Positions 1-10,203 of a stretch of 64,000 nt of DNA are shown here, piece by piece; positions within the stretch are counted from its first letter, which is position 1, and each line of letters begins with the position of its first letter. Source of the stretch: Symsagittifera roscoffensis (lineage: Eukaryota > Xenacoelomorpha > Acoela > Convolutidae). The stretch lies in NCBI RefSeq assembly GCF_963678635.1, contig NC_087064.1, forward strand, positions 16,857,802 to 16,921,801. The letters run 5' to 3'. Made by a program: the position numbers and the translations under genes. Under the pieces are notes generated by a model, which was not told the origin of the DNA, did no database searches, and saw only the letters and a program-made list of their open reading frames with translations.

Positions 1-248
1 GCGAGTAGTTCGTTAGAACCTATTTTAAACTTACTAAGTCTAAGATTTATCCTGGGTCTGGTAAGAGGGGGGATCAAGTGAAGGATGAATAACCGAAGTT
101 CTTCACTGTTTATCCTAATTTGAATGATTAGTTTTATTCAAAAATTTCTGTTAGTCCTGGGTTTTTAGAAAGGGTTGGATAGTGAATCGACGTTTGAGGT
201 CGTTAGACACTAGCTAAGTGGGTGGGGGAGAACAAAATTGTTCTTTTT

Positions 249-368
249 GATCCAAGGATAGGCCTTGATGATCAAGTTTTAAATGTAATTAAATAGAAAA
301 TAATTTAAGATCCAAGGATGAGCCTTGATGATCTGGTTTTAAATTTAAGTGAATTTAAGTTTAAAATA
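249..368. repeat. Two-copy tandem repeat, period 60 bp
   Basis: Two adjacent units both begin GATCCAAGGAT, at 249 and 309, and continue through GCCTTGATGATC and an AT-rich tail, with a few substitutions. No function is apparent. The rest of 1-660 is AT-rich with no supportable gene. Confidence 0.6.
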
Positions 369-661
369 ATTTAAATTTGTGTAGTGAAAAGATTTAGTGT
401 TTTTATGATATTAGTGAGCTTATGAATGCTGTTATGTTTAGGTGATGAAGCTGGAACAACAGGATGATTTATGATTACTTAACCATTTATTGTCATGCTA
501 CTAATTTCTATTTTGATTTTTCAATAAATATTTTTCAAACATGTTTTGTATATTACTGCAGAATTTAGGAAAACGATCTGAGATCTTTTTTATCAATCGT
601 TATTGTATATTAATAATTTTGTTTAGCGCCTGAAATGATTTTGAAGATTGACTTCAATATT

Positions 662-1020
662 TTATGTTTGCAAATGAAAATCTAAATTCATTGCTAGTAG
701 TATTCTAAATACAAAAGTTTGTGTTGGCTTTTGCCGAACTATCATATAACTATATGGTAAGTTTCTACTTTGTCGTATGTCGTCTCTGGTTCGAGGTCTT
801 CTTGCAATTCCGGGTAGTTCTCTTATCGTTCGGAATATTGGCTTTGATCTATTGAGTCGTAGAGACATTTCGATTAAATTATCGTCGTGTAACATTTTAA
901 AAATGTTTTGTCTAAATTCTAATCTATTTTTGGTTAATTCTAAGCTATTAAGGTCTTGTTCGAGACTTATGGTCGCACCAGATGAGTTAGGACCGAAGTG
1001 TATAACTCATAGAGTAATTT
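662..1020 (-). pseudogene. Possible remnant of a retroelement-like ORF
   Basis: The minus strand is open over about 118 codons here. Its composition is Arg/Asn/Glu-rich and hydrophilic, with short runs such as LNSLELTKNRLEF, unlike the surrounding AT-rich noncoding DNA. An in-frame stop lies just upstream, and no splice sites or start codon stand out. It looks like a piece of an old mobile-element protein (Gag- or Env-like), but no domain is recognised. The plus-strand ORF over the same bases looks like a shadow. Confidence 0.22.
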
Positions 1021-1159
1021 CGGATAGGGTACACCGTCTGCTCGTCACGCTATCTTATTTTCGGCCGGATAGATTCGTGCAACTTCTTAGTCTAATACCG
1101 ATCCTAATCTTACTCTTATACTATCTAGTCTCAGGTTGTTTAACTAGTCTCTGCTAGGC

Positions 1160-1779
1160 TCAATAGATCTAGGGTATACTGGTTTATTGCGGCAGCTGAA
1201 GTCTTCTTGGAGAGTCAACTAATTTCTAAGTTAAATTCAAATCTCTCTGGTGCTGAAATTACAAGTAATTTCAGCACTTACAAATAAGTGGGTTGTTAGT
1301 TAGATGGATCATGATTGGTTAATATTAAATACTTTACAGTGGTAAAATATCTAATTTATCCAATCATAAAATGTAGTTTAGATCAGGTTCCAATGTGAAG
1401 TACAGGTAACAATCGTATATTAAACTACGATATTGAAATCTGATAGCAGACATGTCTGATCGAATCATGTCAAGGGATTTTAAAATCACTCAAACGGGGA
1501 CACCAGTTCACTACCTTACCAGAACAAAAAAGTTATGAAACTCGGTAGCCCATTCCTTAAAAGATCTGAAAAATAAAAAAGAAGGTTGTTCCTCGAAAAA
1601 CGCTCAAGCAATAGCCATTTTGGTGTTTCTTAGAACCTTTTTTGTTACGACCATTCTCGAAAAGTGTGAAAGATTATTAGTTTCAGTTCGGTTTTTGTCT
1701 AGACAATTTTGACTACTATTAAAAAAAAACCTCTAAAAGCTGAAGTTTCGTGACAAATTGAACCCATTTTTTGTAGTGA
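1160..1779. other. No feature seen
   Basis: AT-rich sequence with no ORF, splice-flanked exon or obvious repeat that I can support. Confidence 0.4.
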
Positions 1780-2662
1780 CCCGGGATGACCGAAACTTCT
1801 TATCATACAATTCCCATATATGAGAAAATTCTTGTCATACAATTCCATACAATGCCATACGTACAGAAAATTGTATGAAATCTCTATGATAAACATTTTT
1901 CCATAAATGAAAATTGTATGATAGAGTGTTTTTCCATAAACCAAAAAATTTGATTTATTCTTTCTGAATAATTTTCGGTTGTGTTTGCAGCCGAACACAA
2001 GTGACAAAGACCTTGGTTACTCAAAGCAGCAAAGGTTGGACGGTCTTTGCATTTGCAATGCATAGAAAACGACCTGAGTTCGGCTGTCTTTCACAATTGA
2101 TATAACAAAAGCAACAAACTTTTAGTTTTTGGCAAAATTTTTTAATGGTGATTATTTTAAATTTTTGAATTTTCAATTTATCAGACATTGATCAAGGCAT
2201 ATATAAACACCCCATACAAAGGAAATAGGAATTTCCAGCGTTTTTGAAGAAGAAAAAATAAGTCAAAAGAAAATAAAAGCCAATATTATCGTAACCAGGA
2301 CTACGTTATGCACACAAAAAATTAAATTTTGCATGCAAAAAAACTTTTTTCGAAAAATGTTTGTTTGCATACGAAATTCGATTTGCGGTTAAAAAAAAAA
2401 AAGTTTTTGGGCCAAATTTTCAAAATTACTTAAAAATTTTTGTGTCGCCATCAAAAAAATGCCAGTCATACAATTTCCATATATGGGAATTGTATGATTA
2501 GCATTTTTTCAAAAAACGAAAACCTCGGTTTTTTTTTACCAGACTGTTTTATTAGAATCAAGCAGCCACAGAAATAAGTTTATATCTTTTTTCAACCAAT
2601 TTTAGAAATTGATGTATGGAATTGTATGATAAGCATTTTTGGTGTATGGAGGTCAACCCGGG
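1780..2662. mobile_element. TIR DNA element, CCCGGG-ended, about 883 bp (copy 1)
   Basis: The ends are inverted: CCCGGGATGACC at 1,780 and GGTCAACCCGGG ending at 2,662. Subterminal blocks are also inverted: TTATCATACAATTCC near 1,800 and GGAATTGTATGATAAGC near 2,620. The interior carries repeated TTGTATGAT motifs and no transposase. A second, truncated copy lies at 25,857-26,555 with the same interior order, including GACATTGATCAAGGCATATA. It is a non-autonomous DNA transposon. The flanks GA/GA may be a 2-bp target duplication, but that is weak. Superfamily not assigned. Confidence 0.65.
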
Positions 2663-3707
2663 GATTTAGATTTTAAAATGAAAATATAAATTTGTTCTGT
2701 GTTGAGAAAAATTCCTCAATTGAAATCGACTGTTATTCAAAATTGACTGAAGTTTTTGAGTTTATTTTCAACTTTTTCAGTCAACCCGCACTAAAAAATT
2801 TGAGATTGAAATTGACTTGATAATCTATTCTCATTTTCGTTAGGCCAAAAACAAATAATTTAAAACGTCAAATTGTTTTTCGGTTCAGAAAAATCAAATA
2901 TTAGTTATCCTCATAGTTTATTTTCAGTCTTGACAATAAAAAGAAAACTAATTGAAAAGTATTTGTTAAATTTTTACTTACACTATTTCTCTATCGTTCG
3001 AGACTCTAGAAAATCTGAGTATAATCTGATATTTATCGAGTGTACAAAGAGTCCTTAAAAATCCATTTAAATTGATTAAAATAAGTTTATTGTTACTCAA
3101 ATCTGTAAAATAAAGAAAACAAAAAGTGTCAAAAAAGTAATTAAATAGAATTGGAAACGATTGAATTTGATTTGAAAGCAACAATTCTTAAAAACTAAAT
3201 CGACTAAAAATCAATTCAAATCAATTTTTTCAGGTCTGCTACATTATCTGTATAAAATTGATTGCAATCAGTTTCTTTGCAATCAGAAAATGTTTATTAA
3301 AATTATCTAGTTCGGTTTTTTCTGAAGTTATCAATTCGATTTTTTTTTCTTGACGAATTGTGGTCCAAACAATCTGTGCTACTTGCACAGCAACTGGCTA
3401 TTTCTGATTAATTATACTTCAGATCGAAGACAATCGATGAAACAATCAAGTTGAGAGTTACAGCATTAGATAAATTCCTAGAGCGCTTCCACTTGAGAAG
3501 AGATGCTATAGGAAAGTGATCCTTATTCCACTGATGAAAATAACGTCACTGGGCGCCCATGACAACATCAAAGACTTATGCATCTAGCCACAATGGCAGT
3601 AACCACTTTAGCAAGAACCATAATTACAATAGCATTCAAATTGGAAAATTTACAACTTGGGTATATGTATCGGAAACGCAACATTAAAATGAAGCGAAGA
3701 GTAGAAA
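2663..3707. other. AT-rich noncoding stretch
   Basis: No coding exon or repeat copy could be supported. The short ORFs here are random in composition. Confidence 0.4.
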
Positions 3708-4091
3708 CAGTTGCGGATTTAGTGGGGGGAGATTCGACACCCCACCGATATAAAGGGTCCTCCGTTTTATCGTTTTGAAATATCCATAATTATGGCTGGC
3801 TAACCGTTAAATTTTTCTAACGGGCCTTGGGCTCTACATTGACCAATTTTAAGGGGAAAGCGCGCGCCGAGGGTCAAAGTTTTCCCAAAAAAAGCCTGAA
3901 AACGACTTTTTTAGCCTGTTTTCTGAAAATTTTGCCGGCAGTGCAGCAAACTTTGTCAAAGTATGGTCTTTATAGTGATTTGCAGAGCTCAAAAAAAAAC
4001 AGTTTTGTAGTCTTAAAAAACAACAACAAATGTTTTTGATTTTTTTCTGAAAATGCACCCCCACTTGAGGAAATCCTTGAGTAGAGGGATG
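3708..4091 (-). mobile_element. hAT-like MITE, diverged copy
   Basis: Starts with CAGTTGCGGATTTAG, a diverged version of the family right end, and ends with a decayed left end. The interior keeps GCGCGC, CAAAGTTTT and CTCAAAAA segments in the family order. Flanking octamers AGTAGAAA (3,700-3,707) and GGTAGAAA (4,092-4,099) match at 7 of 8 positions, as expected for an old 8-bp target duplication. No transposase is present. Confidence 0.55.
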
Positions 4092-4200
4092 GGTAGAAAA
4101 AAAATTAATTGTCAAATTAATTAGTTTGAGTTGCTGCAACAAAAAAACAAAAAAATCGTTCAGCTTGGTTTGATATATTACAATATATTAATTATATAAT

Positions 4201-4576
4201 CAGGGGCGGATCTAGGATTTTCTCGAGGGGGGGGGGGCGGATTTTCAAAAAGTTTTCCACGACCTTTTTTGACGGCCTTTTTGTTAGGTCGACCAAAGTG
4301 ATTTTTCGAGCTCTACTAAAGTACTGTTTTGCCCCTATTTTGTGTAAATTTTGTGCGCCGCAGGCAAATTTTTGAAAAAACAGTCAAAAAAGCCGTTTTT
4401 GGGCCGCGCGTTTTTTGGCGCGCGCTCCCCCTCAAAGTTAGTATATACTGGCGCCGAAGGCGCCTTTAGAAAAACTTTAGGGTCGGTCGGCCAAAAATGG
4501 ATTTCTGAAAAAGTATCAAAGGTCGATTCCCTGAGGGGGGGGGGGGCGTCGCCCCCCCCCCCTAAATCCGCCCCTG
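4201..4576 (+). mobile_element. hAT-like MITE, 376 bp, intact ends
   Basis: Begins CAGGGGCGGATCTAGGA and ends TAAATCCGCCCCTG, so the termini are inverted. It is flanked by a perfect 8-bp duplication TATATAAT at 4,193-4,200 and 4,577-4,584. Eight-base duplications and CAGGGGCGG-type ends are typical of the hAT superfamily. The interior has a poly-G run, a palindromic GGCGCCGAAGGCGCC segment and a GCGCGCGCTCCCC block that recur in all copies. It does not code for protein; the long ORFs crossing it on both strands are by-products of its composition. Confidence 0.85.
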
Positions 4577-4584
4577 TATATAAT

Positions 4585-5235
4585 ACTTGCAGATTTAAAT
4601 TAACAAAACAAAACGAACAAATTATAAAACTTAAGCTCGTTATTCTCAAACTGGCTAGGATAAAAACAAAAGTAAAAAGTGCTGAGAAATTCTCTGAGTT
4701 TACTAAAGTGCAACTTTTTTTGAAACTCGCAGATAAATTTTTACCACAAAACTGGGCCATTCTGGTTTTTTTTCCGCTAATAAAAAATTACGCAAAAAAT
4801 ATTGAGTTAAATTATCCAAAAAAAACTTTTGAATAGGTTTGAGTACTGTTTTCCAGCAAAGATTTTGATTTTTGTAGTAAAACTGACTTTTTTACTATAA
4901 AGCAGAAGTGATGCTTTTATACAAGATTTTTGAAATTGCAGCTTTCGGAAGTTTTTTTGTAGTGTGTATGAGACTTTTCTGAAATAAGTTTACTAAAAAT
5001 CAACCTGGCAGCTTAAGCGTAATTTTTGATATATTAAAAAAAAAGCCAGAAATACCCATTCGTAAGGTAATTTTTGGTCACTGATTTCGAAAAAAAACTA
5101 CACAATAATATTTCTGATTATGTTTTAATCAAATTGTCTTCTTATTTTTTGTCTAATCCTGACCCAAATTAGGAAAAACGGGTTTGCATTTTTTGAATTT
5201 TCCAATGCTGTTCGTTGTGCCCGGTTAATCAACAT
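4585..5235. other. AT-rich noncoding stretch
   Basis: No exon, RNA gene or repeat family member is seen between the MITE and the G-rich block. Confidence 0.4.
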
Positions 5236-5600
5236 TGTCTGGCGGGGGGGGGGGGGGGTTTGATTCATATTGTGGCGTGAGGGGAGGGGTACTTCAGGTG
5301 GTTTAAGTGGTCAGGTGGGTTGATTCAGGTGGAGTAGACGTCTGGTTCAAGTGCGGGGACGTTGGTTCAGGGGGGGGGGGCGTATGATTCAGGTCCACTA
5401 ATTCATTCTTCCACCAAATCTAGCACTCCCCCAGTTAACAACCCTCGTCAGCTGCACCCCAAGTTACCCTCCCCAGTAAGCCCTTCTCCCCGCTCCTCCC
5501 AATTAGCATATCCCTTCCACTTGATCCCCCACCCCCCAAAATTACCCCTCCCTCCAAGTTTACATCCCTTTGTTTTACTTCCCTCCCGTTTAACCCGCCG
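5236..5600. repeat. G-rich then C-rich skewed block
   Basis: From 5,236 to about 5,395 the plus strand is G-rich, with runs of 9-18 G and a degenerate minisatellite based on GGTTCAGG/GATTCAGGTGG. From about 5,400 to 5,600 it is C-rich (CCCC-TCCC-type runs). The skew reverses sharply within about 10 bases. It could form G-quadruplexes on one strand and then on the other. A similar block in opposite order lies at 33,185-33,410. Confidence 0.55.
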
Positions 5601-5631
5601 TGCCCGGGGATTTTCTGTGCAAGATCTGAAT

Positions 5632-5952
5632 TTCTTTACTTCTTACATTAGTGGATTCTCAGATCTGAAATTCTTTATTTCATATCTGGATAAGATTTTA
5701 AAATACTCAGATCTGAAACTTGAATCTAAAAGAGACAATTTCAAATATGAAAAAAAAAACCTTGAAAAACAAAATTTCAGATCTGAAATTACATGTGGGA
5801 AACCTTTTATTAAATTATAATTTAAGCATTTCGAGCAAAAAATTGAGTTTTTTTGCGATGTTTCTTCAAGACACAATCATGTTTAAATTAACTAGCGATA
5901 AAAAAATTCGAATAATTTTACAAACAGTTTTTTTTAAACTTAATTTGGTGTT
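5632..5952 (+). repeat. Left direct repeat flanking the retroelement (candidate LTR)
   Basis: This 321-bp segment recurs at 9,364-9,680 in the same orientation with high identity, from TTCTTTACTTCTTACATTA to AATTTGGTGTT. It contains three CAGATCTGAA palindromes. It sits about 200 bp before the gag start, where a 5' LTR would be. However it lacks TG...CA ends, and I see no clear primer-binding site after it, so the LTR call is tentative. Confidence 0.55.
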
Positions 5953-6152
5953 TGTTGTTATTTGTTTTTAGTTTGTTATAATGACCTTCGGTATTTTAAT
6001 TAATACCAGTTTAGTTACGACCATCAGTCGATATGAACGGAAGTTCAGTTGTCCTTTTTAACGTCTTAATTCAACTACTTCCTTTTACCGTTTTAACACT
6101 TAAGCTTATGTACATACCTTGTACATATACACTAGAATTATAATAGTTTATT
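5953..6152 (+). other. Leader between the left repeat and gag
   Basis: Noncoding, AT-rich, with AATTATAATAG shortly before the gag ATG. No tRNA-complementary primer-binding site could be recognised. Confidence 0.35.
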
Positions 6153-6968
6153 ATGGCGCAGTCAAATGATTCGAACGTGCGTGGAATTCCCCCCTTTTGG
6201 CCTAATCACACTCTAGAGCCACCGCATGCCTGGACCCAATGGAGCGACCAATTCCAATTGGCGATCATTGCGAAAGAAAATCTGGATTTAGAGAGCCTAT
6301 ATGGACCAGAGATACCGGAGACGCAAATTCCAAAAGGCAGCGAGTCGGACGCGGAAAAAGCCAACAGAGAGAGCAGGAACAAAAGCACGATGAAACAGTA
6401 CGAATCCGCAGAAGAGAAACGGATCAACGAAGAGAAAAGAAAATTTAATGGAATGAGACGAACGGAGGCGGACAAGAAACTGCGATCAATTTTATTTTTA
6501 GCCCTAGGGAGCGAAGGAAAAAGAGTTTTTACACAAAAGAACCCGAGAGTCAAGATTTTAGCAATATCGTTCTCTGAGTTCTGGACTCTACTAGACGCAG
6601 CATTTAACAAACCGCCCAATACTACGTTCGAAAGATATAAACTTCTAAATCGAAAACAAAAAGATCGTGAGTCGTACGATCAATTCTGGGGAGCACTGAT
6701 GGAACTAGCCAGCACGTGCAACATCAAGGAATCCGACGAGGCAGAATGGATAAGGGATATCTTCATTTGCAATATGAAGAACACAGACACACAGAGGAAG
6801 CTACTTTCAGCTACTATAAGCCCGTCGGAAGCACTTAATCAAGCCCTAATCGATGAAAAGGGATATTTTAACCACCAGAAACTGACAAATATGTCACGGT
6901 CATCGACCAACGGGACACTTTTAAATCGTTTAGTAACCACAATCATATCAAAAAAGAACCAAGCTTAA
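6153..6968 (+). CDS. gag: Gag-like protein of a Ty3/gypsy-like retroelement
   Basis: A 271-residue ORF starting ATGGCGCAG. The N-terminal part has Trp/Pro-rich motifs (HAWTQWSDQF), then a charged Lys/Glu-rich stretch. A capsid-like C-terminal half follows, with FWTLLDAAFNKPPNTTFERY and an RESYDQFWGALMEL helix, which resembles the retrotransposon Gag domain (UBN2/gag family style). The zinc knuckles are not in this frame; they are at the start of the overlapping pol frame. The ORF closes at TAA 6,966-6,968, ten bases after a classic slippery heptamer. Gag would package element RNA in virus-like particles. The frame is intact over its whole length. Confidence 0.8.
   Translation: MAQSNDSNVRGIPPFWPNHTLEPPHAWTQWSDQFQLAIIAKENLDLESLYGPEIPETQIPKGSESDAEKANRESRNKSTMKQYESAEEKRINEEKRKFNGMRRTEADKKLRSILFLALGSEGKRVFTQKNPRVKILAISFSEFWTLLDAAFNKPPNTTFERYKLLNRKQKDRESYDQFWGALMELASTCNIKESDEAEWIRDIFICNMKNTDTQRKLLSATISPSEALNQALIDEKGYFNHQKLTNMSRSSTNGTLLNRLVTTIISKKNQA
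6950..6956 (+). promoter_or_regulatory. -1 ribosomal frameshift site, A AAA AAG
   Basis: The heptamer AAAAAAG lies in the gag frame as A|AAA|AAG, with gag codons starting at 6,951 and 6,954. A -1 slip leads exactly into the pol frame, which is open from 6,872 on, and gag stops only ten bases later. The downstream zinc knuckle begins with a Cys upstream of the first pol ATG, which also argues that pol is reached by frameshift and not by its own start. I did not identify a stimulatory pseudoknot. Confidence 0.7.
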
Positions 6969-6991
6969 ACATCGAAAAGAGTAACTCATGC

Positions 6992-9400
6992 ATGAAATGC
7001 GGAAATACATTTACAAAAAGGCACTTAAATGTTTGCCCAGCGAAGGACATAACCTGTAAAAACTGCAACTATAAGGGACACTTCGCCAAATTATGTAAAT
7101 CACGCAATAAGAGACCAACTGTAAATATTGTATCAAATAATTTCGTAAATACTGAGAATTGTACATACACACCTCCGGAAAACTCGTGGATGGAAGAGAA
7201 AGAATCGTGCGACGTGATAAATGCGTGGAATGAGTACGGACAGAGTGACGATGACGACTTCTCGGTGTTGAGTGTCAGAACTATTTACGACAATAATGGT
7301 CTTGAAACAAAGAAACTCCTGAACCTAGGCATTGGCTGGGACATGATTGTAAATATGAACATACCGGTAGATTCAGCAAGTCCTGTAAGCTTTTTAAAAC
7401 AGAATGTTCTACATGAAATTAAACTAAGATACCCAAACCTCAAGATACACCCAGTGGAGAAAAGAATAAAATACCTATACTGCGGATTCACCAACGATAC
7501 GATCAATATCTTGGGAAAAATAATTGTCAGAACACAGTCCAATGGGTGGATCAGCGAAGAAACCCCATTCTTCATAACCGGCGGACACGAGCGTAACATA
7601 TTGGGGAACGACAATTTACCCAAACTAGGCATAGAAATTTCGCAGAGGAAATGCCCGCAACCAATCTGCATGGTCAATCAACCCACAGTTGAGAGTGAGT
7701 ACAAAAACTTACCTTCTTTATCAGACAACATTTTTAATGAGTTTAAGAACTTATTCACTAGAGTGGGGAAATTACCTAACGATCGGAAGGTAACCCATTT
7801 TTACACACCTTTTAAACCAATACAGTCCAAAGGGAGAAGAGTACCACTCCATTTACTCGCGGCAGTGAACGATGAATTAAAAAGAATGGAAAAAGAAGGT
7901 CACATAATAAAATTAGAGAAATGCGACGAAGATTGCTTCATCAGTCCAATTGTAATCACTCGGAAAAAGGATACTTCAATAAAACTGGCACTGGATTCCA
8001 AGCTTTTAAATGATCAAATTTTTAAAAATAAGTATCAAATGCCGAATATCCATGAACTGATTGATAACGTGGCACTCCAAATTTCAGAAAAACCCAACGG
8101 GCGAGTGTGGTTTAGTAATTTAGACCTGAAAAACGCATATAGCCAACTTCAACTCTGCAATCAAACCAGTAAACAGTGCAATTTTAGCATAGTAGGCGGC
8201 GAAACGACTGGAACGTATCGGTTTCTAACGGGATTTTACGGATTAGGAGACATGCCCGATGAATTCCAACGGGTCATGGACTCAATGTTGAAAAATATCC
8301 CGTTTACAAATTGTTACATAGACGACATCCTGGTAGCCTCGCGTGGATCGCTGGAAGAACATAAAGCAATAGTGCACAAAATTTTATCAATCTTAGATAA
8401 GAACAACATGGCAGTGAAATGGGGGAAATGCGCATTTTTCAAATCCGACATCGAATGGCTTGGCTTCAAGATCTCAGGCAATGGAGTACGACCGTTGGTC
8501 GGTAAAGCCGACGCAATAAAAAATTTGCCAACCCCTAAGAATATTTCTGAACTTCGCTCATTTTTCGGCTCAATAAACCAATATGTAAAATTCGTCCCTA
8601 ATTTATCCACGTTAAGCTCCCCTCTTCGACCTCTTCTAAACAAAAAATCGCTATACAAATGGGATACCAGCCATTCAATAGCGTTTGAAAAGTTAAAAAC
8701 CGAAATTGTAAATATTGCAGAAAACAGCCACTTTGATATAAAAGAGAAGACAAGACTAAAAACGGACGCTTCACATAGCGGACTAGGGGCTACCCTAGAA
8801 AAATTACAGGACGACCAGTGGAAAACAATCGCATTTGCATCCAGATTTTTAAACAACCATGAAATGAAATATTCTACCAACGAACTAGAGTTGCTGGGAG
8901 TTGTATGGGCTGCAGAACATTTCAGAAACTACCTGTACGGAACAGAATTCCAAATAGTCACTGACCATAAAGCATTACTATCAGCACTTTCGGCAAATCA
9001 TGGCAATAAAACGATGCCCAGTCGATTGACCCGCTGGGTAAACCGACTCTTACCTTTCAATTTTAAAATTTCACATTTACCAGGAAAGGACATGGGCTTT
9101 ACTGACCTTTTATCTAGACTTCCTTCGGGCAAAGCCCTTCCAATTTCACATTATGACGATGAATTTGTAGTCGCTTCTATCGACAGAATTCAGAACATTT
9201 TATCGACTAAAATAGATTCTAAATTACTTACGGTAAATTCTGTAGATAGACCAACGGTCGCTCTAAATACTAATTCACGAGTTAATAAAATCCCATCGGG
9301 AAATGAAAATTCAAGCGACGTGATTGGTCAGAATCAGCTGAATAGCTCGTTAGCTTTACTCAATTCTTTACTTCTTACATTACTTGATTCTCAGATCTGA
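6992..9400 (+). CDS. pol: Pol of a Ty3/gypsy-like retroelement: protease, RT, RNase H; integrase absent
   Basis: The 802-residue span starts at an ATG, but the real frame opens at 6,872 and is probably entered at the frameshift site. Two zinc knuckles come first; the second is CKNCNYKGHFAKLC (residues 22-35). A retropepsin-like site PVDSAS follows (D127), with Ala where Gly is usual. The reverse transcriptase has LALDSK, NLDLKNAYSQL and the catalytic YIDD (442-445). RNase H follows with TDAS (D592), ELELLGVVWA and VTDHKALL. It ends after HLPGKD...DLLSRL, the usual end of RNase H. No HHCC zinc finger, DDE integrase core or chromodomain follows; instead the frame runs into the right direct repeat (last 12 codons). 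There are no internal stops. It is probably a deletion derivative that depends on integrase from elsewhere, or an element fused to its terminal repeat. Confidence 0.88.
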   Translation: MKCGNTFTKRHLNVCPAKDITCKNCNYKGHFAKLCKSRNKRPTVNIVSNNFVNTENCTYTPPENSWMEEKESCDVINAWNEYGQSDDDDFSVLSVRTIYDNNGLETKKLLNLGIGWDMIVNMNIPVDSASPVSFLKQNVLHEIKLRYPNLKIHPVEKRIKYLYCGFTNDTINILGKIIVRTQSNGWISEETPFFITGGHERNILGNDNLPKLGIEISQRKCPQPICMVNQPTVESEYKNLPSLSDNIFNEFKNLFTRVGKLPNDRKVTHFYTPFKPIQSKGRRVPLHLLAAVNDELKRMEKEGHIIKLEKCDEDCFISPIVITRKKDTSIKLALDSKLLNDQIFKNKYQMPNIHELIDNVALQISEKPNGRVWFSNLDLKNAYSQLQLCNQTSKQCNFSIVGGETTGTYRFLTGFYGLGDMPDEFQRVMDSMLKNIPFTNCYIDDILVASRGSLEEHKAIVHKILSILDKNNMAVKWGKCAFFKSDIEWLGFKISGNGVRPLVGKADAIKNLPTPKNISELRSFFGSINQYVKFVPNLSTLSSPLRPLLNKKSLYKWDTSHSIAFEKLKTEIVNIAENSHFDIKEKTRLKTDASHSGLGATLEKLQDDQWKTIAFASRFLNNHEMKYSTNELELLGVVWAAEHFRNYLYGTEFQIVTDHKALLSALSANHGNKTMPSRLTRWVNRLLPFNFKISHLPGKDMGFTDLLSRLPSGKALPISHYDDEFVVASIDRIQNILSTKIDSKLLTVNSVDRPTVALNTNSRVNKIPSGNENSSDVIGQNQLNSSLALLNSLLLTLLDSQI

Positions 9401-9680
9401 AATTCTTTAATTCATATCTGAATAAAAAATTCAAATTTTCAGATCTGAAACTTGAATCTAAAAGAGACCATTTCAAATATGAAAAAAAAACTTGAAAAAC
9501 AAAATTTCAGATCTGAAGTTACATGTGGGAAACCTTTTATTAAATTATAATTTAAGCATTTCGAGCAAAAATTGAGTTTTTTGCGATGTTTCTTCAAGAC
9601 ACAATCATGTTTAAATTAACTAGCGATAAAAAAATTCAAATAATTTTACAAACAGTTTTTTTTAAACTTAATTTGGTGTT
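9364..9680 (+). repeat. Right direct repeat flanking the retroelement (candidate LTR)
   Basis: This is the 317-bp partner of 5,632-5,952. Differences are scattered substitutions and small indels in A/T runs. It begins inside the pol frame, with no polypurine tract before it. The similarity ends sharply at GGTGTT. Confidence 0.55.
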
Positions 9681-9896
9681 CAACTGTGATAAAAGTTTTC
9701 AAAAACTGTTAGAAGACCTATCAATTTTTTCATTTTCATGCGCTACTTATGCGTTTCCATGTTTATCTCAAGTTTTGGGAAATATATTTTGGCAGTCTCC
9801 CATTGGAGACTTTGCTGAGTACCTGTTATTAGCTAGCAGAAGCTATCAACTTCAAAAAAAAATAACCAAAAATTTAGTCCAAATTGTTTGATTTTT

Positions 9897-10065
9897 GAGA
9901 TCTGGAACCACCAAGAAAAACAGATTTAAAATAGAACTTTCAGATCTGAAATAACCCAGAAAAAGAAATTTTCAGATCTGAATAACCCATTCCTAAAGTA
10001 TCCATTCGTTATTTTATCTTTTCACAACCCATTTCAGATCTGAAAAAGAATATTTCAGATCTGAA
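9897..10065. repeat. Cluster of TTCAGATCTGAA palindromes
   Basis: Near-identical palindromes centred on AGATCT occur at about 9,941, 9,971, 10,034 and 10,053, with a partial one at 9,897. The same core occurs three times in each terminal repeat of the retroelement. It is probably a decayed terminal-repeat or satellite segment. Confidence 0.5.
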
Positions 10066-10203
10066 TTAGAACATTTGCTAGGTACTGCCCCACCTCCCCT
10101 CCCCCCTCACAGAGTTGATGACCGCAAAGCTGATGACCCCCGGAATGACGATCGCAAAAATAAATCGGCTTCGGATACTTTGTTAACTAAAAAAACTACA
10201 AAG

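Noticed and set aside
4335-4836. Overlapping 141- and 161-codon ORFs on both strands
   Set aside because: They cross a hAT-like MITE whose open frames recur in other copies; poly-G gives Gly runs. There is no protein-like conservation.
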